NCBI GenBank assembly: GCA_902785945.1
Contig: CADAAR010000018.1
Coordinates: forward strand, 1-55,042
Length of the DNA: 55,042 nt
DNA from: an uncultured Prevotellaceae bacterium
GTDB taxonomy: Bacteria; Bacteroidota; Bacteroidia; Bacteroidales; Bacteroidaceae
Direction: 5' to 3'
A program made the translations under genes and the position numbers. Below are positions 23,081-30,999 of the stretch, piece after piece. Under the pieces are notes generated by a model. That model was not told where the DNA came from, ran no database searches, and saw only the letters and a program-made list of their open reading frames with translations. Numbering within the stretch: the stretch's first letter is position 1; each line of letters starts with the position of its first letter.

Positions 23081-24067
23081 ATGGAACAACAGAATGTAAT
23101 GAAGCCGTATGTGATCGGCTTGGACTTGGGAGGCACGAACTCTGTCTTTGGTATTGTAGATTCCCGTGGCGACATCAAGGCAACGACCGCCATCAAGACT
23201 GGTGGCTATGAGAAGGTGGAAGACTATGTCGACGCCTGTGTAGAAGCGTTGCAGGTGATTATCGACCAGGTAGGTGGCATTGAGAAGATCAAGGCCATGG
23301 GTATTGGTGCCCCCAATGGTAATTATTATAAAGGTACGATTGAGTTTGCCCCCAATCTGCCCTGGGCTCATAATGGTGTGATTCCCCTGGCACAGTTGTT
23401 CAGCGAGCGTCTGAACAATATCCCTGTGGCCCTGACCAACGATGCCAATGCCGCTGCCATCGGTGAGATGGTGTATGGCGTGGCCAGAGGCATGAAGAAC
23501 TTCATCGTCATCACGCTGGGCACAGGTGTAGGTTCAGGTATCGTGGTGAACGGTCAGTTGCTCTATGGTCATGACGGCTTTGCCGGTGAGTTAGGTCATG
23601 TAACGATGGTCAGAGGCGAGGAAGGTCGTAGTTGCGGTTGTGGCAGAACCGGTTGTCTGGAAGCCTACTGCTCTGCCACAGGCGTTGCCCGTACAGCCCG
23701 CGAGCTGTTGGCCAAGACCACACGTCCAAGTCTGTTGCGTGAGATGAACCCCGAGGACATCACCAGTCTCGACGTGTCTATCGCCGCAGAGAAGGGCGAT
23801 GAGTTGGCCAAGGAGATCTACGAGTTCACAGGAAAGATGCTGGGTGAGGCCTGTGCTGACTTCGCTGCTTTCAGTTCACCTGAGGCCTTTATCTTCTTCG
23901 GAGGTATGGTGAAAGCCGGTGAGTTGATTATGAAGCCCATCCGCGAGGCCTACAATGCGCACGTGCTGAAGATCTTCAAGGACAAGGCGCAGTTCCTGGT
24001 GAGTGGTCTGGATGGTGCCAGTGCAGCCGTACTCGGTGCCAGTGCCATTGGCTGGGAAATACAATAA
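23081..24067 (+). CDS. glk: ROK-family glucokinase
   Basis: This enzyme phosphorylates glucose with ATP. The 328 residues show VIGLDLGGTNSVFGIVD (phosphate loop), GIGAPNGNYYKGTIEFAPNLPW, NDANAAAIGE (catalytic Asp), TLGTGVGSGIVVNG and GELGHVTM. CGCGRTGCLEAYCS is the zinc-binding signature of ROK proteins. The family includes other hexose kinases and repressors, but no DNA-binding domain is present here, which favours an enzyme. It is transcribed alone. A 9-bp hairpin GAGGTTGGT/ACCAACCTC (24074-24101) follows the stop. Confidence 0.92.
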   Translation: MEQQNVMKPYVIGLDLGGTNSVFGIVDSRGDIKATTAIKTGGYEKVEDYVDACVEALQVIIDQVGGIEKIKAMGIGAPNGNYYKGTIEFAPNLPWAHNGVIPLAQLFSERLNNIPVALTNDANAAAIGEMVYGVARGMKNFIVITLGTGVGSGIVVNGQLLYGHDGFAGELGHVTMVRGEEGRSCGCGRTGCLEAYCSATGVARTARELLAKTTRPSLLREMNPEDITSLDVSIAAEKGDELAKEIYEFTGKMLGEACADFAAFSSPEAFIFFGGMVKAGELIMKPIREAYNAHVLKIFKDKAQFLVSGLDGASAAVLGASAIGWEIQ

Positions 24068-24073
24068 AAAATG

Positions 24074-24101
24074 GAGGTTGGTGCAGGACGCTACCAACCT
24101 C
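24074..24101 (+). terminator. Hairpin after glucokinase
   Basis: GAGGTTGGT (24074-24082) pairs with ACCAACCTC (24093-24101) and is followed by CTATAAAAAAG rather than a clear T-run. It is a weak or factor-assisted terminator. Confidence 0.5.
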
Positions 24102-24199
24102 TCTATAAAAAAGATAAGGTGAATCAGCAAAATGGCTGATAAGAATCTTATCGGCGGCAAATATACGAGTTATTTATCTAACTTGCAAGTTTTTTAGCA

Positions 24200-24246
24200 A
24201 AAAAGTGACTTTTTTCGATGTTTTTGTCGACAAAAAGTCACTTTTT
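24200..24246. promoter_or_regulatory. 15-bp perfect inverted repeat upstream of trp promoter
   Basis: AAAAAGTGACTTTTT (24200-24214) and AAAAAGTCACTTTTT (24232-24246) are perfect inverted copies separated by 17 bp. The structure ends 31 bp before the -33 box of the trp promoter. It could terminate read-through from glucokinase (it has T-runs on both strands) or bind a regulator. Confidence 0.6.
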
Positions 24247-24277
24247 GTATGTTTTTTCTAAAAAAAAACGCCAAAAA

Positions 24278-24309
24278 TTTGCAGGATTGGGAGAAACTTC
24301 ATACCTTTG
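24278..24309 (+). promoter_or_regulatory. Promoter of the trp operon
   Basis: TTTG (24278-24281), a 20-bp spacer and TACCTTTG (24302-24309) match the consensus exactly. The leader peptide gene starts 30 bp downstream. Confidence 0.8.
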
Positions 24310-24338
24310 TCCCCGAACAAGACAAAAACAGTTAAATT

Positions 24339-24401
24339 ATGAAATGTCAGAATAACATTTGGTGGTGGCAGAGCTCGAGATCAAAAACGTCGCGGGACTA
24401 A
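24339..24401 (+). CDS. trpL: trp operon leader peptide
   Basis: The 20-codon frame starts MKCQNNIWWWQSS and ends in SRD before TAA. It has three Trp codons in a row (24360-24368), which by chance would be very rare. It lies between the trp promoter and an intrinsic terminator (24435-24464), and the next gene is trpB. This is the layout of ribosome-mediated attenuation. When charged tRNA-Trp is scarce the ribosome would stall at the Trp codons and leave GTCGCG (24389-24394) free to pair with CGCGAC (24442-24447), which blocks the terminator. When Trp is plentiful the ribosome runs to the stop codon, covers GTCGCG, and the terminator forms. The coding and pairing are seen; the mechanism is inferred. 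Confidence 0.88.
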   Translation: MKCQNNIWWWQSSRSKTSRD

Positions 24402-24434
24402 TTGCCGTATCTGTTATTCAACAAAGATAAATGA

Positions 24435-24464
24435 GGCTCATCGCGACAGCGGTGAGTCTTTTTT
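24435..24464 (+). terminator. trp attenuator
   Basis: GGCTCATCGC (24435-24444) pairs with GCGGTGAGTC (24449-24458) over ten pairs, two of them G-U, with a 4-base loop and a run of six T. Its 5' arm overlaps CGCGAC (24442-24447), which can pair instead with GTCGCG in the end of trpL. trpB starts 37 bp after the T-run. Confidence 0.85.
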
Positions 24465-24501
24465 GTTAAGTCAAACAACACAAATAAAATATATATAGGA
24501 A

Positions 24502-25707
24502 ATGAAAAGTTATCAAGTAGACGAAAAGGGATTTTACGGAGAGTTTGGTGGTGCGTATGTGCCAGAGATTCTTTACAAGTGCGTGCACGACCTGCAGGAA
24601 GCCTATCTGCCAATCATCGAGTCGGAGGCCTTCAAACACGAGTATCACGCCCTGTTGAAGGACTATGTGGGACGTCCCTCTCCCCTGTACTACGCCCAGC
24701 GCATGAGTAAGCAGTACGGTTGTAAACTCTATCTGAAACGTGAGGACCTGAACCACACCGGTGCCCACAAGATCAACAACACCATCGGTCAGATTCTGTT
24801 GGCCAAGCAGATGGGCAAGACCCGTATCATCGCAGAGACAGGTGCCGGTCAGCATGGTGTAGCCACAGCTACTGTCTGTGCACTGATGGACATGCAATGT
24901 GAGGTGTTTATGGGTGCTACCGACGTAGAGCGTCAGCACACGAATGTAGAACGTATGAAGATGTTAGGCGCCCAGGTACATCCTGTGAGAACAGGTAATA
25001 TGACACTGAGCGATGCCTGTAGTGAGGCCATCAGAGACTGGTGCTGTCACCCCCAGGACACCTTCTACATCGTAGGCTCTACGATGGGTCCCCACCCCTA
25101 CCCCGACCTCGTGGCCAGGATGCAGAGCGTGATCTCGGAGGAGATTAAATGGCAGTTGGCAGAGAAGGAAGGTCGTGACTATCCCGACTACCTCATCGCC
25201 TGTATCGGAGGAGGCTCAAATGCCGCAGGCACCATTTACCACTATATGGATGACGAGCGTGTGAAGATCGTTCTGGCAGAAGCAGGAGGACATGGTTGGG
25301 AGACCAATCATACCGCTGCCACCATCCACAAAGGTACAGTCGGTATTCTGCATGGTGCGAAGATGCTCGTGATGCAGGATGAGGACGGACAGATTGAGGA
25401 AGCCTTCACCATCAGTGCCGGACTGGACTATCCCGGTGTAGGTCCTATGCATTGTAACATGGCCAAGAAAGGTCGTACGCAGGTGTTGAGCATCAACGAC
25501 GATGAGGCCATTTATGGCGGCTATGAACTGACGAGAATGGAAGGCATCATTCCTGCCATTGAGAGTGCCCACGCCATTGCAGCCCTGAAGAAACTAAGCT
25601 TTAAGAAAGACGACGTGGTGGTACTCACCGTCAGTGGCAGAGGCGACAAGGATGTGGAGACATATCTGAAGAACAAAGCCATGGCCAAGGAATACGGAGA
25701 TTTTTAG
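24502..25707 (+). CDS. trpB: Tryptophan synthase beta chain
   Basis: This subunit condenses indole and serine to tryptophan with PLP. The 401 residues hold FYGEFGGAYVPEIL, KREDLNHTGAHKINN (the PLP-binding lysine), AETGAGQHGVATA, CIGGGSNAAGT (phosphate loop of PLP) and SAGLDYPGVGP. This is the classical TrpB1 type that works with TrpA. It is the first structural gene of the operon, as in other Bacteroidetes. The stop TAG provides the first G of a heptamer array that reaches the trpE start. Confidence 0.98.
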   Translation: MKSYQVDEKGFYGEFGGAYVPEILYKCVHDLQEAYLPIIESEAFKHEYHALLKDYVGRPSPLYYAQRMSKQYGCKLYLKREDLNHTGAHKINNTIGQILLAKQMGKTRIIAETGAGQHGVATATVCALMDMQCEVFMGATDVERQHTNVERMKMLGAQVHPVRTGNMTLSDACSEAIRDWCCHPQDTFYIVGSTMGPHPYPDLVARMQSVISEEIKWQLAEKEGRDYPDYLIACIGGGSNAAGTIYHYMDDERVKIVLAEAGGHGWETNHTAATIHKGTVGILHGAKMLVMQDEDGQIEEAFTISAGLDYPGVGPMHCNMAKKGRTQVLSINDDEAIYGGYELTRMEGIIPAIESAHAIAALKKLSFKKDDVVVLTVSGRGDKDVETYLKNKAMAKEYGDF

Positions 25708-25741
25708 TGAATAGTGAACAGTGAATAGTGAATAGTGAAAA
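25707..25741. repeat. Heptamer array between trpB and trpE
   Basis: GTGAATA, GTGAACA, GTGAATA, GTGAATA, GTGAAAA: five perfect-length units start at the last base of the trpB stop codon and end at the base before the trpE ATG (25742). Confidence 0.92.
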
Positions 25742-27151
25742 ATGAAGACATTTGAATATATAACGACCAGTAAGACGATATTGGCGGATTTGTATACGCC
25801 AGTGGGGGTCTATATGCGACTGAGAGACCTCTATCCGCAGAGTGCGCTGATGGAGAGTTCCGACTATCACGATAAGAGTAATGCGCGATCGTTTATCGGT
25901 CTGCATCCCATTGCCAGTGTGGCCATTGGTCATGGAAAAGCCACCATCACCTACCCCGACGGGAGTATTCTGGAGGAGATAATCCGTCCAGACTTCCAGT
26001 CAGACAAGGCTATTAATGCGTTACTTAAATGTATCGAAGTAACAGGCAGGGATTCAGAGTATTGTGGACTGTTTGGCTACACCTCTTTTAATGCCGTCAG
26101 ATACTTTGAGAATATCCCTGTGAAGGATGAGACACAGGAAAAGAACGATGCACCAGACGTGTTGTATGTGTTGTATAAGGAGGTGATCGTGTTCGACCAT
26201 CATAACAACACATTGAAGGTGGTAAGTCTTTCGGAGCACTCGGAAAACTCAGAGAACTCAGAGATTTCCGAAATTCTCAAGGCCATGAACAAGGCTAATG
26301 TGAAGGCCTATGACTTCCATCCTGTAGGCGAGGTATCGAGCACGTTGACCGACGATGAACATCGCGAAAATATACATAAAGGAATTCAACATTGTCTGCG
26401 TGGTGATGTATTCCAGATTGTACTCAGCAGACGGTTCATCCAGAAGTATGAAGGTGACGATTTCAAGCTCTATCGTGCCCTGAGAAGCATCAACCCCAGC
26501 CCTTACCTCTTCTACTTCGACTTTGGTGGATTCAGGATCTTCGGTTCCTCACCAGAGACCCATTGTAGGATTCAGGGCAGGAAGGCCTATATCGACCCCA
26601 TTGCAGGTACTACTAAACGTACTGGCGACATCGAGGCAGACAAACAGGGAGCCGAATACCTGCGTAATGACCCCAAGGAGAATGCCGAGCATGTGATGCT
26701 GGTAGACCTTGCCCGTAATGACCTGAGTCGTAATTGTCACGGCGTGAAAGTAGACTTTTATAAGGACCTGCAATACTACAGTCATGTGATTCATCTCGTT
26801 TCACGTGTCTCTGGTGAACTCGATGAGGGGGCAGATCCCATCAAGGCCTTTATCGACACCTTCCCCGCAGGTACCCTCAGTGGTGCGCCTAAGGTGAGGG
26901 CCATGCAGTTGATTTCTGAGTACGAGCCCCATAACCGTGGTGCCTATGGCGGATGTATCGGTATGATTGGTCTTGACGGCAGTCTGAACCAGGCCATCAC
27001 CATCCGTACGTTTGTTTCGAGAAACGGTGAACTGTGGTTCCAGGCCGGTGGTGGTATTGTCGCCAAGAGCGATGTGGAATATGAGTTGCAGGAAGTGAAC
27101 AACAAGCTGGGTGCACTCAGAAGAGCCATTATGCAAGCAGAAACCCTCTAA
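25742..27151 (+). CDS. trpE: Anthranilate synthase component I
   Basis: This subunit converts chorismate to anthranilate using ammonia from TrpG. The 469 residues have the N-terminal ALMESSDYHDKSNARSFIG, whose LMESS resembles the LLES motif for feedback binding of tryptophan. The chorismate-binding domain follows (GDVFQIVLSRRF, PSPYLFYFDFGGFRIFGSSPE, PIAGTTKRTG, ENAEHVMLVDLARNDLSR, FPAGTLSGAPKVRAMQLI, QAGGGIVAKSD). Residues 164-178, SEHSENSENSEISEI, come from a 9-bp tandem repeat and lie in a loop between the two parts. The adjacent trpG rules out a stand-alone PabB. Confidence 0.96.
   Translation: MKTFEYITTSKTILADLYTPVGVYMRLRDLYPQSALMESSDYHDKSNARSFIGLHPIASVAIGHGKATITYPDGSILEEIIRPDFQSDKAINALLKCIEVTGRDSEYCGLFGYTSFNAVRYFENIPVKDETQEKNDAPDVLYVLYKEVIVFDHHNNTLKVVSLSEHSENSENSEISEILKAMNKANVKAYDFHPVGEVSSTLTDDEHRENIHKGIQHCLRGDVFQIVLSRRFIQKYEGDDFKLYRALRSINPSPYLFYFDFGGFRIFGSSPETHCRIQGRKAYIDPIAGTTKRTGDIEADKQGAEYLRNDPKENAEHVMLVDLARNDLSRNCHGVKVDFYKDLQYYSHVIHLVSRVSGELDEGADPIKAFIDTFPAGTLSGAPKVRAMQLISEYEPHNRGAYGGCIGMIGLDGSLNQAITIRTFVSRNGELWFQAGGGIVAKSDVEYELQEVNNKLGALRRAIMQAETL
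26231..26275. repeat. Nonamer array inside trpE
   Basis: TCGGAGCAC, TCGGAAAAC, TCAGAGAAC, TCAGAGATT, TCCGAAATT: five 9-bp units, so the reading frame is kept for any copy number. The unit resembles those at 34502-34537 and 51637-51670. Confidence 0.85.
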
Positions 27152-27162
27152 ATCACAACGTT

Positions 27163-27726
27163 ATGAAAGTAGTCATTATAGATAATTACGACTCGTTTAC
27201 ATATAATCTGAGTCATTTGATCAAGGAACTGGGCGCAGAAGTTACGGTATTGCGTAACGACCAGTTTCAGTTGGAGGATCTGGAGCAGTACAATAAGATC
27301 GTGCTCTCGCCGGGTCCTGGTATTCCCTCAGAGGCAGGGTTGCTGTTGGATGTCATCAAGGCCTATGCCGGAAAGAAACCCATCCTGGGCGTCTGCTTAG
27401 GTCATCAAGCCATTGGTGAAGTGTTTGGTGGACAGTTAGAGAACCTCTCCGACGTCTTCCACGGCGTTGCCACGCCCTGTCGTATCATCGCTGACGACCC
27501 TCTTTTCAGCGGTCTGGAGCGAGAGATCACCATCGGACGCTATCACTCATGGGTGGTGTCGAAAGAAGCCTTCCCCGACTGTCTGGAAGTCCTGGCAGAG
27601 AGTCCTGAAGGACAGGTCATGGCCCTTCGTCATAAGACCTTGAACGTGAGAGGTATTCAATTCCATCCAGAGAGTGTGCTCACCCCTGATGGCAAGAAAA
27701 TGATACAAAACTGGTTATTTCTTTAA
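27163..27726 (+). CDS. trpG: Anthranilate synthase component II (glutamine amidotransferase)
   Basis: This class I amidotransferase supplies ammonia to TrpE. The 187 residues include NYDSFTYNLSHLIKELGAEV, LSPGPGIPSEAG, ILGVCLGHQAIGEVFGG (catalytic Cys) and GIQFHPESVLTPDG (catalytic His-Glu). It starts 11 bp after trpE. It may also serve para-aminobenzoate synthesis, as in some bacteria; the sequence does not decide. Confidence 0.96.
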   Translation: MKVVIIDNYDSFTYNLSHLIKELGAEVTVLRNDQFQLEDLEQYNKIVLSPGPGIPSEAGLLLDVIKAYAGKKPILGVCLGHQAIGEVFGGQLENLSDVFHGVATPCRIIADDPLFSGLEREITIGRYHSWVVSKEAFPDCLEVLAESPEGQVMALRHKTLNVRGIQFHPESVLTPDGKKMIQNWLFL

Positions 27727-27737
27727 ACAACACAAAT

Positions 27738-28748
27738 ATGGCACAGACAATGAAAGACATCCTAAATAGGATGCTGAACCACGAGGAACTGACTCGTGAA
27801 GAAATGAAGAACATTCTGATTGGTATCACACAGAGTGAGTATCCCACAGAACAGATTACAGCGTTGCTGACCGCCCTGCAGATGCGTGGCGTGACAGTCG
27901 ACGAACTGTTGGGTTTCCGCGATGGCATCCTGGAGACCGGTGTCCCTGCTGTTCTGCAGGCAGACCGTTATATCGACGTGGTAGGTACAGGAGGCGATCG
28001 TAAGAACACCTTTAACATCTCTACCACCGCCTGTTTTGTGATTGCAGGTGCCGGCTATAAGGTGGCCAAGCATGGTAACTATGCCGCTACCTCAGTGAGT
28101 GGTGCCTCGAACGTCATCCAGCATCATGGCATCAAGTTTACCGACGACATCGACAAACTGAACCGCAGCCTCAACGAGGCCGGTATCGTGTATCTCCATG
28201 CCCAGTTGTTTGCCAAGGCCATGAAGTTTGTAGGTCCTATCCGTAAGGCCCTGCAGTTCCCCACCATCTTCAACCTGCTGGGTCCCCTGGTCAATCCCTC
28301 ACAGCCCAAGTGTCAGCTGCTGGGTGTAGCCAACCTCGACCAGATGCGTCTATACAATCAAGTGTATCAGAAGATAGGTATCGACTACGGTATTGTGAAC
28401 TCCATCGACGGCTATGACGAGATCTCGTTGACCGGCGACTTCAAGGTCACCACGAACAACTACGAGCGTATCTTCAAACCTCAGGACTTAGGTTTCGCCA
28501 TTGCCAAGCCAGAAGAGCTGGTGGGAGGTGCCACTGAGGAAGAGGCTGCAGAGATTTTCGATTCCGTACTGGAGAACCGTGCCCTGCCTGCTCAGAAGAA
28601 CATCGTACTGGCCAATGCCGGCTTTGGCATTCAGGTGCTGGAGAAAGGTCAGAAGAGCATTGAGGAGTGTATTGCCATTGCCCGCGAGAGCATTGACTCA
28701 GGCGCTGCCCTGAAGACCTTTAAGAAATTTGTGGAATTAAATTCGTAA
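27738..28748 (+). CDS. trpD: Anthranilate phosphoribosyltransferase
   Basis: This enzyme transfers phosphoribose from PRPP to anthranilate. The 336 residues show VVGTGGDRKNTFNISTTACFVIAGAGYKVAKHGNYAATSVSGASNV, the PRPP- and anthranilate-binding core, then FAKAMKFVGPIRKALQFPTIFNLLGPLVNP. The family form is full length and separate from trpG, unlike enterobacterial TrpGD. It ends 2 bp before trpC. Confidence 0.97.
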   Translation: MAQTMKDILNRMLNHEELTREEMKNILIGITQSEYPTEQITALLTALQMRGVTVDELLGFRDGILETGVPAVLQADRYIDVVGTGGDRKNTFNISTTACFVIAGAGYKVAKHGNYAATSVSGASNVIQHHGIKFTDDIDKLNRSLNEAGIVYLHAQLFAKAMKFVGPIRKALQFPTIFNLLGPLVNPSQPKCQLLGVANLDQMRLYNQVYQKIGIDYGIVNSIDGYDEISLTGDFKVTTNNYERIFKPQDLGFAIAKPEELVGGATEEEAAEIFDSVLENRALPAQKNIVLANAGFGIQVLEKGQKSIEECIAIARESIDSGAALKTFKKFVELNS

Positions 28749-28750
28749 TT

Positions 28751-29539
28751 ATGGCAGATATCCTACAAGAGATTGTGGCGCATAAGCAAGTGGAGGTAGC
28801 GCAATGGAAACAGGAAGTGGCTCCCCCGATGCTCTATCGTCAGGTGGAGGCCATCCTGGACTTCAGTGCGCCCTCGATGTCGAAGGCCCTCAGCGAGTCA
28901 GGCAGTGGCATCATTGCCGAGTTCAAGCGTAAGTCGCCCTCGAAAGGCTGGATTAAGGAGGAAGGTAAGGCCGAGGAGATTCCTTTGAGCTATCAGCAGC
29001 ACGGTGCTGCCGCCCTCTCCATCCTGACCGACAAGCACTATTTCGGGGGCGAGGATGAGTTTATCCGCATTGCACGTCATCAGGGCGTGAAGATTCCCAT
29101 TCTCTACAAGAACTTCGTCATCGACGAGTATCAGTTGTTCCAGGCCCGTCTCTGTGGTGCCTCTGCTGTATTGCTCATTGCTGCCTGTCTGACGAAAGAA
29201 GACTGTCGCGCTCTGCAGCAGACAGCCCATGAGCTGGGTATGGAGGTACTGTTGGAGATGCATTCGGAGGAAGAGCTCGAATATGCCGAGCAGGAACCCG
29301 ACCTCTGTGGCATCAACAATCGTCATCTGGGCTCGTTTGTGACCGATGTAGAGACCTCTTTCCGTCTGGCGGCGTATTTGCCCAAGGAAGCTGTAAAAGT
29401 CAGTGAAAGCGGTCTTTCCGACCCTCTGACGGTGAAACAGCTGCGCTCAGCCGGTTTCCGGGGATTCCTGATGGGTGAGCATTTCATGAAGAGTGCAGAC
29501 CCGGGAAAGGCGTTGGCGGCATTTATTCAACAATTATAA
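28751..29539 (+). CDS. trpC: Indole-3-glycerol phosphate synthase
   Basis: This TIM barrel closes the indole ring. The 262 residues contain IIAEFKRKSPSKGWI (catalytic Lys), ALSILTDKHYFGG, PILYKNFVIDEYQLFQARLCGASAVLLIAA, LCGINNRHLGSFVTD and VSESGLSDPLTVKQLRSAGFRGFLMGEHFM. It is not fused to trpF, which follows 9 bp later as its own gene. Confidence 0.97.
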   Translation: MADILQEIVAHKQVEVAQWKQEVAPPMLYRQVEAILDFSAPSMSKALSESGSGIIAEFKRKSPSKGWIKEEGKAEEIPLSYQQHGAAALSILTDKHYFGGEDEFIRIARHQGVKIPILYKNFVIDEYQLFQARLCGASAVLLIAACLTKEDCRALQQTAHELGMEVLLEMHSEEELEYAEQEPDLCGINNRHLGSFVTDVETSFRLAAYLPKEAVKVSESGLSDPLTVKQLRSAGFRGFLMGEHFMKSADPGKALAAFIQQL

Positions 29540-29548
29540 TCATCGAGG

Positions 29549-30163
29549 ATGAAACGTGAAGAATTAGTGATCAAGGTCTGCGGCATGCGAGAAGCAGACA
29601 ATATCCACGAAATGGAGGCTTTAGGCGTCGACTGGCTGGGACTGATCTTCTGGCCCAAGTCGAGTCGTTATGTCAGTGAGCGCCCAGACTACCTACCTCA
29701 GCATGCCAAGCGCGTGGGTGTCTTTGTCGATGAAGCCGTGGATACTGTCAAAAAGAAGGCGGATGCCTATGCCCTCGACCTCATCCAGCTTCACGGCTCT
29801 GAGTCGCCTGACTACATCCGCGCCATCAAGGCCTCATGCTCCATCATCAAGGCCTTCAGTATTGCCACAGCAGACGATCTGACGCAAACAAAGGATTACG
29901 AAGGTCTTGTGGACTATTTCCTCTTCGATACGAAAGGATCTTCTGTGGGAGGTAATGGCGTACAGTTCAACTGGAACGTGCTCAAAGACTATCATGGACA
30001 GACGCCCTTCCTATTGAGTGGAGGCATTGGTCCTGACGATGCCCAGCGTATTCAGGCCTTCACGCATCCCCAGTGCATCGGCATCGACCTGAACTCCCGC
30101 TTTGAGCTCTCACCCGGACTCAAGGATATCAACAAACTCAAACAATTTATACAAGTATTATGA
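29549..30163 (+). CDS. trpF: Phosphoribosylanthranilate isomerase
   Basis: This TIM barrel does the Amadori rearrangement before TrpC. The 204 residues include IKVCGMREADNIHEM (catalytic Cys), DWLGLIFWPKSSRYV, RVGVFVDEAVDTVKKKA, LIQLHGSESPDYIR, YFLFDTKGSSVGGNGVQFNW (catalytic Asp) and FLLSGGIGPDDAQRI. GIDLNSRFELSPGLKD closes the barrel. Its stop overlaps the trpA start (ATGA), indicating coupled translation. Confidence 0.97.
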   Translation: MKREELVIKVCGMREADNIHEMEALGVDWLGLIFWPKSSRYVSERPDYLPQHAKRVGVFVDEAVDTVKKKADAYALDLIQLHGSESPDYIRAIKASCSIIKAFSIATADDLTQTKDYEGLVDYFLFDTKGSSVGGNGVQFNWNVLKDYHGQTPFLLSGGIGPDDAQRIQAFTHPQCIGIDLNSRFELSPGLKDINKLKQFIQVL

Positions 30164-30939
30164 ACAAGATTAATCAGCTTTTCGACAATAGCAAGGAGAA
30201 AAAACTCCTTTCGCTCTATTTCTGTGCCGGTAGTCCCACGTTAGAGGGTACTGCCGATGTGATCCTCGCCATGCAGCGCAAAGGCATTGCCATGGTGGAA
30301 GTAGGCATCCCCTTCAGCGATCCCTTGGCCGACGGACCCGTCATCCAGACAGCCGCCACCCAGGCCCTGAAGAACGGCATGACCCTTAGCAAACTCTTCG
30401 CGCAGTTGGAGGCCATCAAGGATCAGGTGGAGATTCCCCTCGTGCTGATGGGTTATCTGAACCCCATCCTGCACTATGGCATTGAGCAGTTCTGTCAGAG
30501 TTGTGTCAAGGCAGGTGTCAGTGGTGCCATCATCCCCGACCTGCCCTTCGACGACTATCTGAACCTCGTCAAGCCCATCGCCGACCAGTACGACCTGCGT
30601 ATCATCATGCTCATCACCCCAGAGACCAGCGAGGAACGTATCCGATTCATCGACGACCACACCGATGGCTTTATCTACATGGTCTCGTCGGCCTCGATCA
30701 CCGGTACGCAGAAGAGCTTCGACGACCAGAAACAGGCCTATTTCCGTAAGATCAACGCCATGAACCTGCGTAATCCCCGTATGATTGGCTTCGGTATCTC
30801 GAATGCACAGACGTTAAAGGCTGCGCAGGACAATGCCGCTGGTGCCATCATCGGCTCGAAGTTCGTGAGTCTGCTGGACGAGGCCCATGGCGATGCCGAG
30901 AAAGCCCTCGACACCCTGTTCGAGGCCCTCGAACTATAA
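30160..30939 (+). CDS. trpA: Tryptophan synthase alpha chain
   Basis: This subunit cleaves indoleglycerol phosphate and passes indole to TrpB. The 259 residues show LSLYFCAGSPTLEGT, MVEVGIPFSDPLADGPVIQTAATQAL (catalytic Glu), GVSGAIIPDLPFDDY (catalytic Asp), IYMVSSASITGTQ and MIGFGISNAQT. It is the last gene of trpBEGDCFA. The stop codon lies within the putative operator of the pectin locus (30934-30947). Confidence 0.97.
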   Translation: MNKINQLFDNSKEKKLLSLYFCAGSPTLEGTADVILAMQRKGIAMVEVGIPFSDPLADGPVIQTAATQALKNGMTLSKLFAQLEAIKDQVEIPLVLMGYLNPILHYGIEQFCQSCVKAGVSGAIIPDLPFDDYLNLVKPIADQYDLRIIMLITPETSEERIRFIDDHTDGFIYMVSSASITGTQKSFDDQKQAYFRKINAMNLRNPRMIGFGISNAQTLKAAQDNAAGAIIGSKFVSLLDEAHGDAEKALDTLFEALEL

Positions 30940-30947
30940 CGTTTACG
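30934..30947. promoter_or_regulatory. AACGTTTACG site 1 (before the GH28 fusion)
   Basis: CTATAACGTTTACG is one of four related sites in the pectin locus. It lies 44 bp before the TATCTTTG box at 30992 and overlaps the trpA stop codon. It is extended to the right as an inverted repeat TAACGT-TT-ACGTTA. Confidence 0.65.
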
Positions 30948-30968
30948 TTAAGTTTTTCCATCATTTAG

Positions 30969-30999
30969 TTCGTTGTTTCACGTATTATTCGTATCTTTG
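30969..30999 (+). promoter_or_regulatory. Promoter of the GH28 fusion gene
   Basis: TTCG (30969-30972), a 19-bp spacer and TATCTTTG (30992-30999) fit the consensus with one change in the -33 box. An inverted repeat GTTTCACG (30975-30982)/CGTGAAAC (31009-31016), with additional ATTCG/CGAAT pairing, spans the -7 box and start site. Confidence 0.6.
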
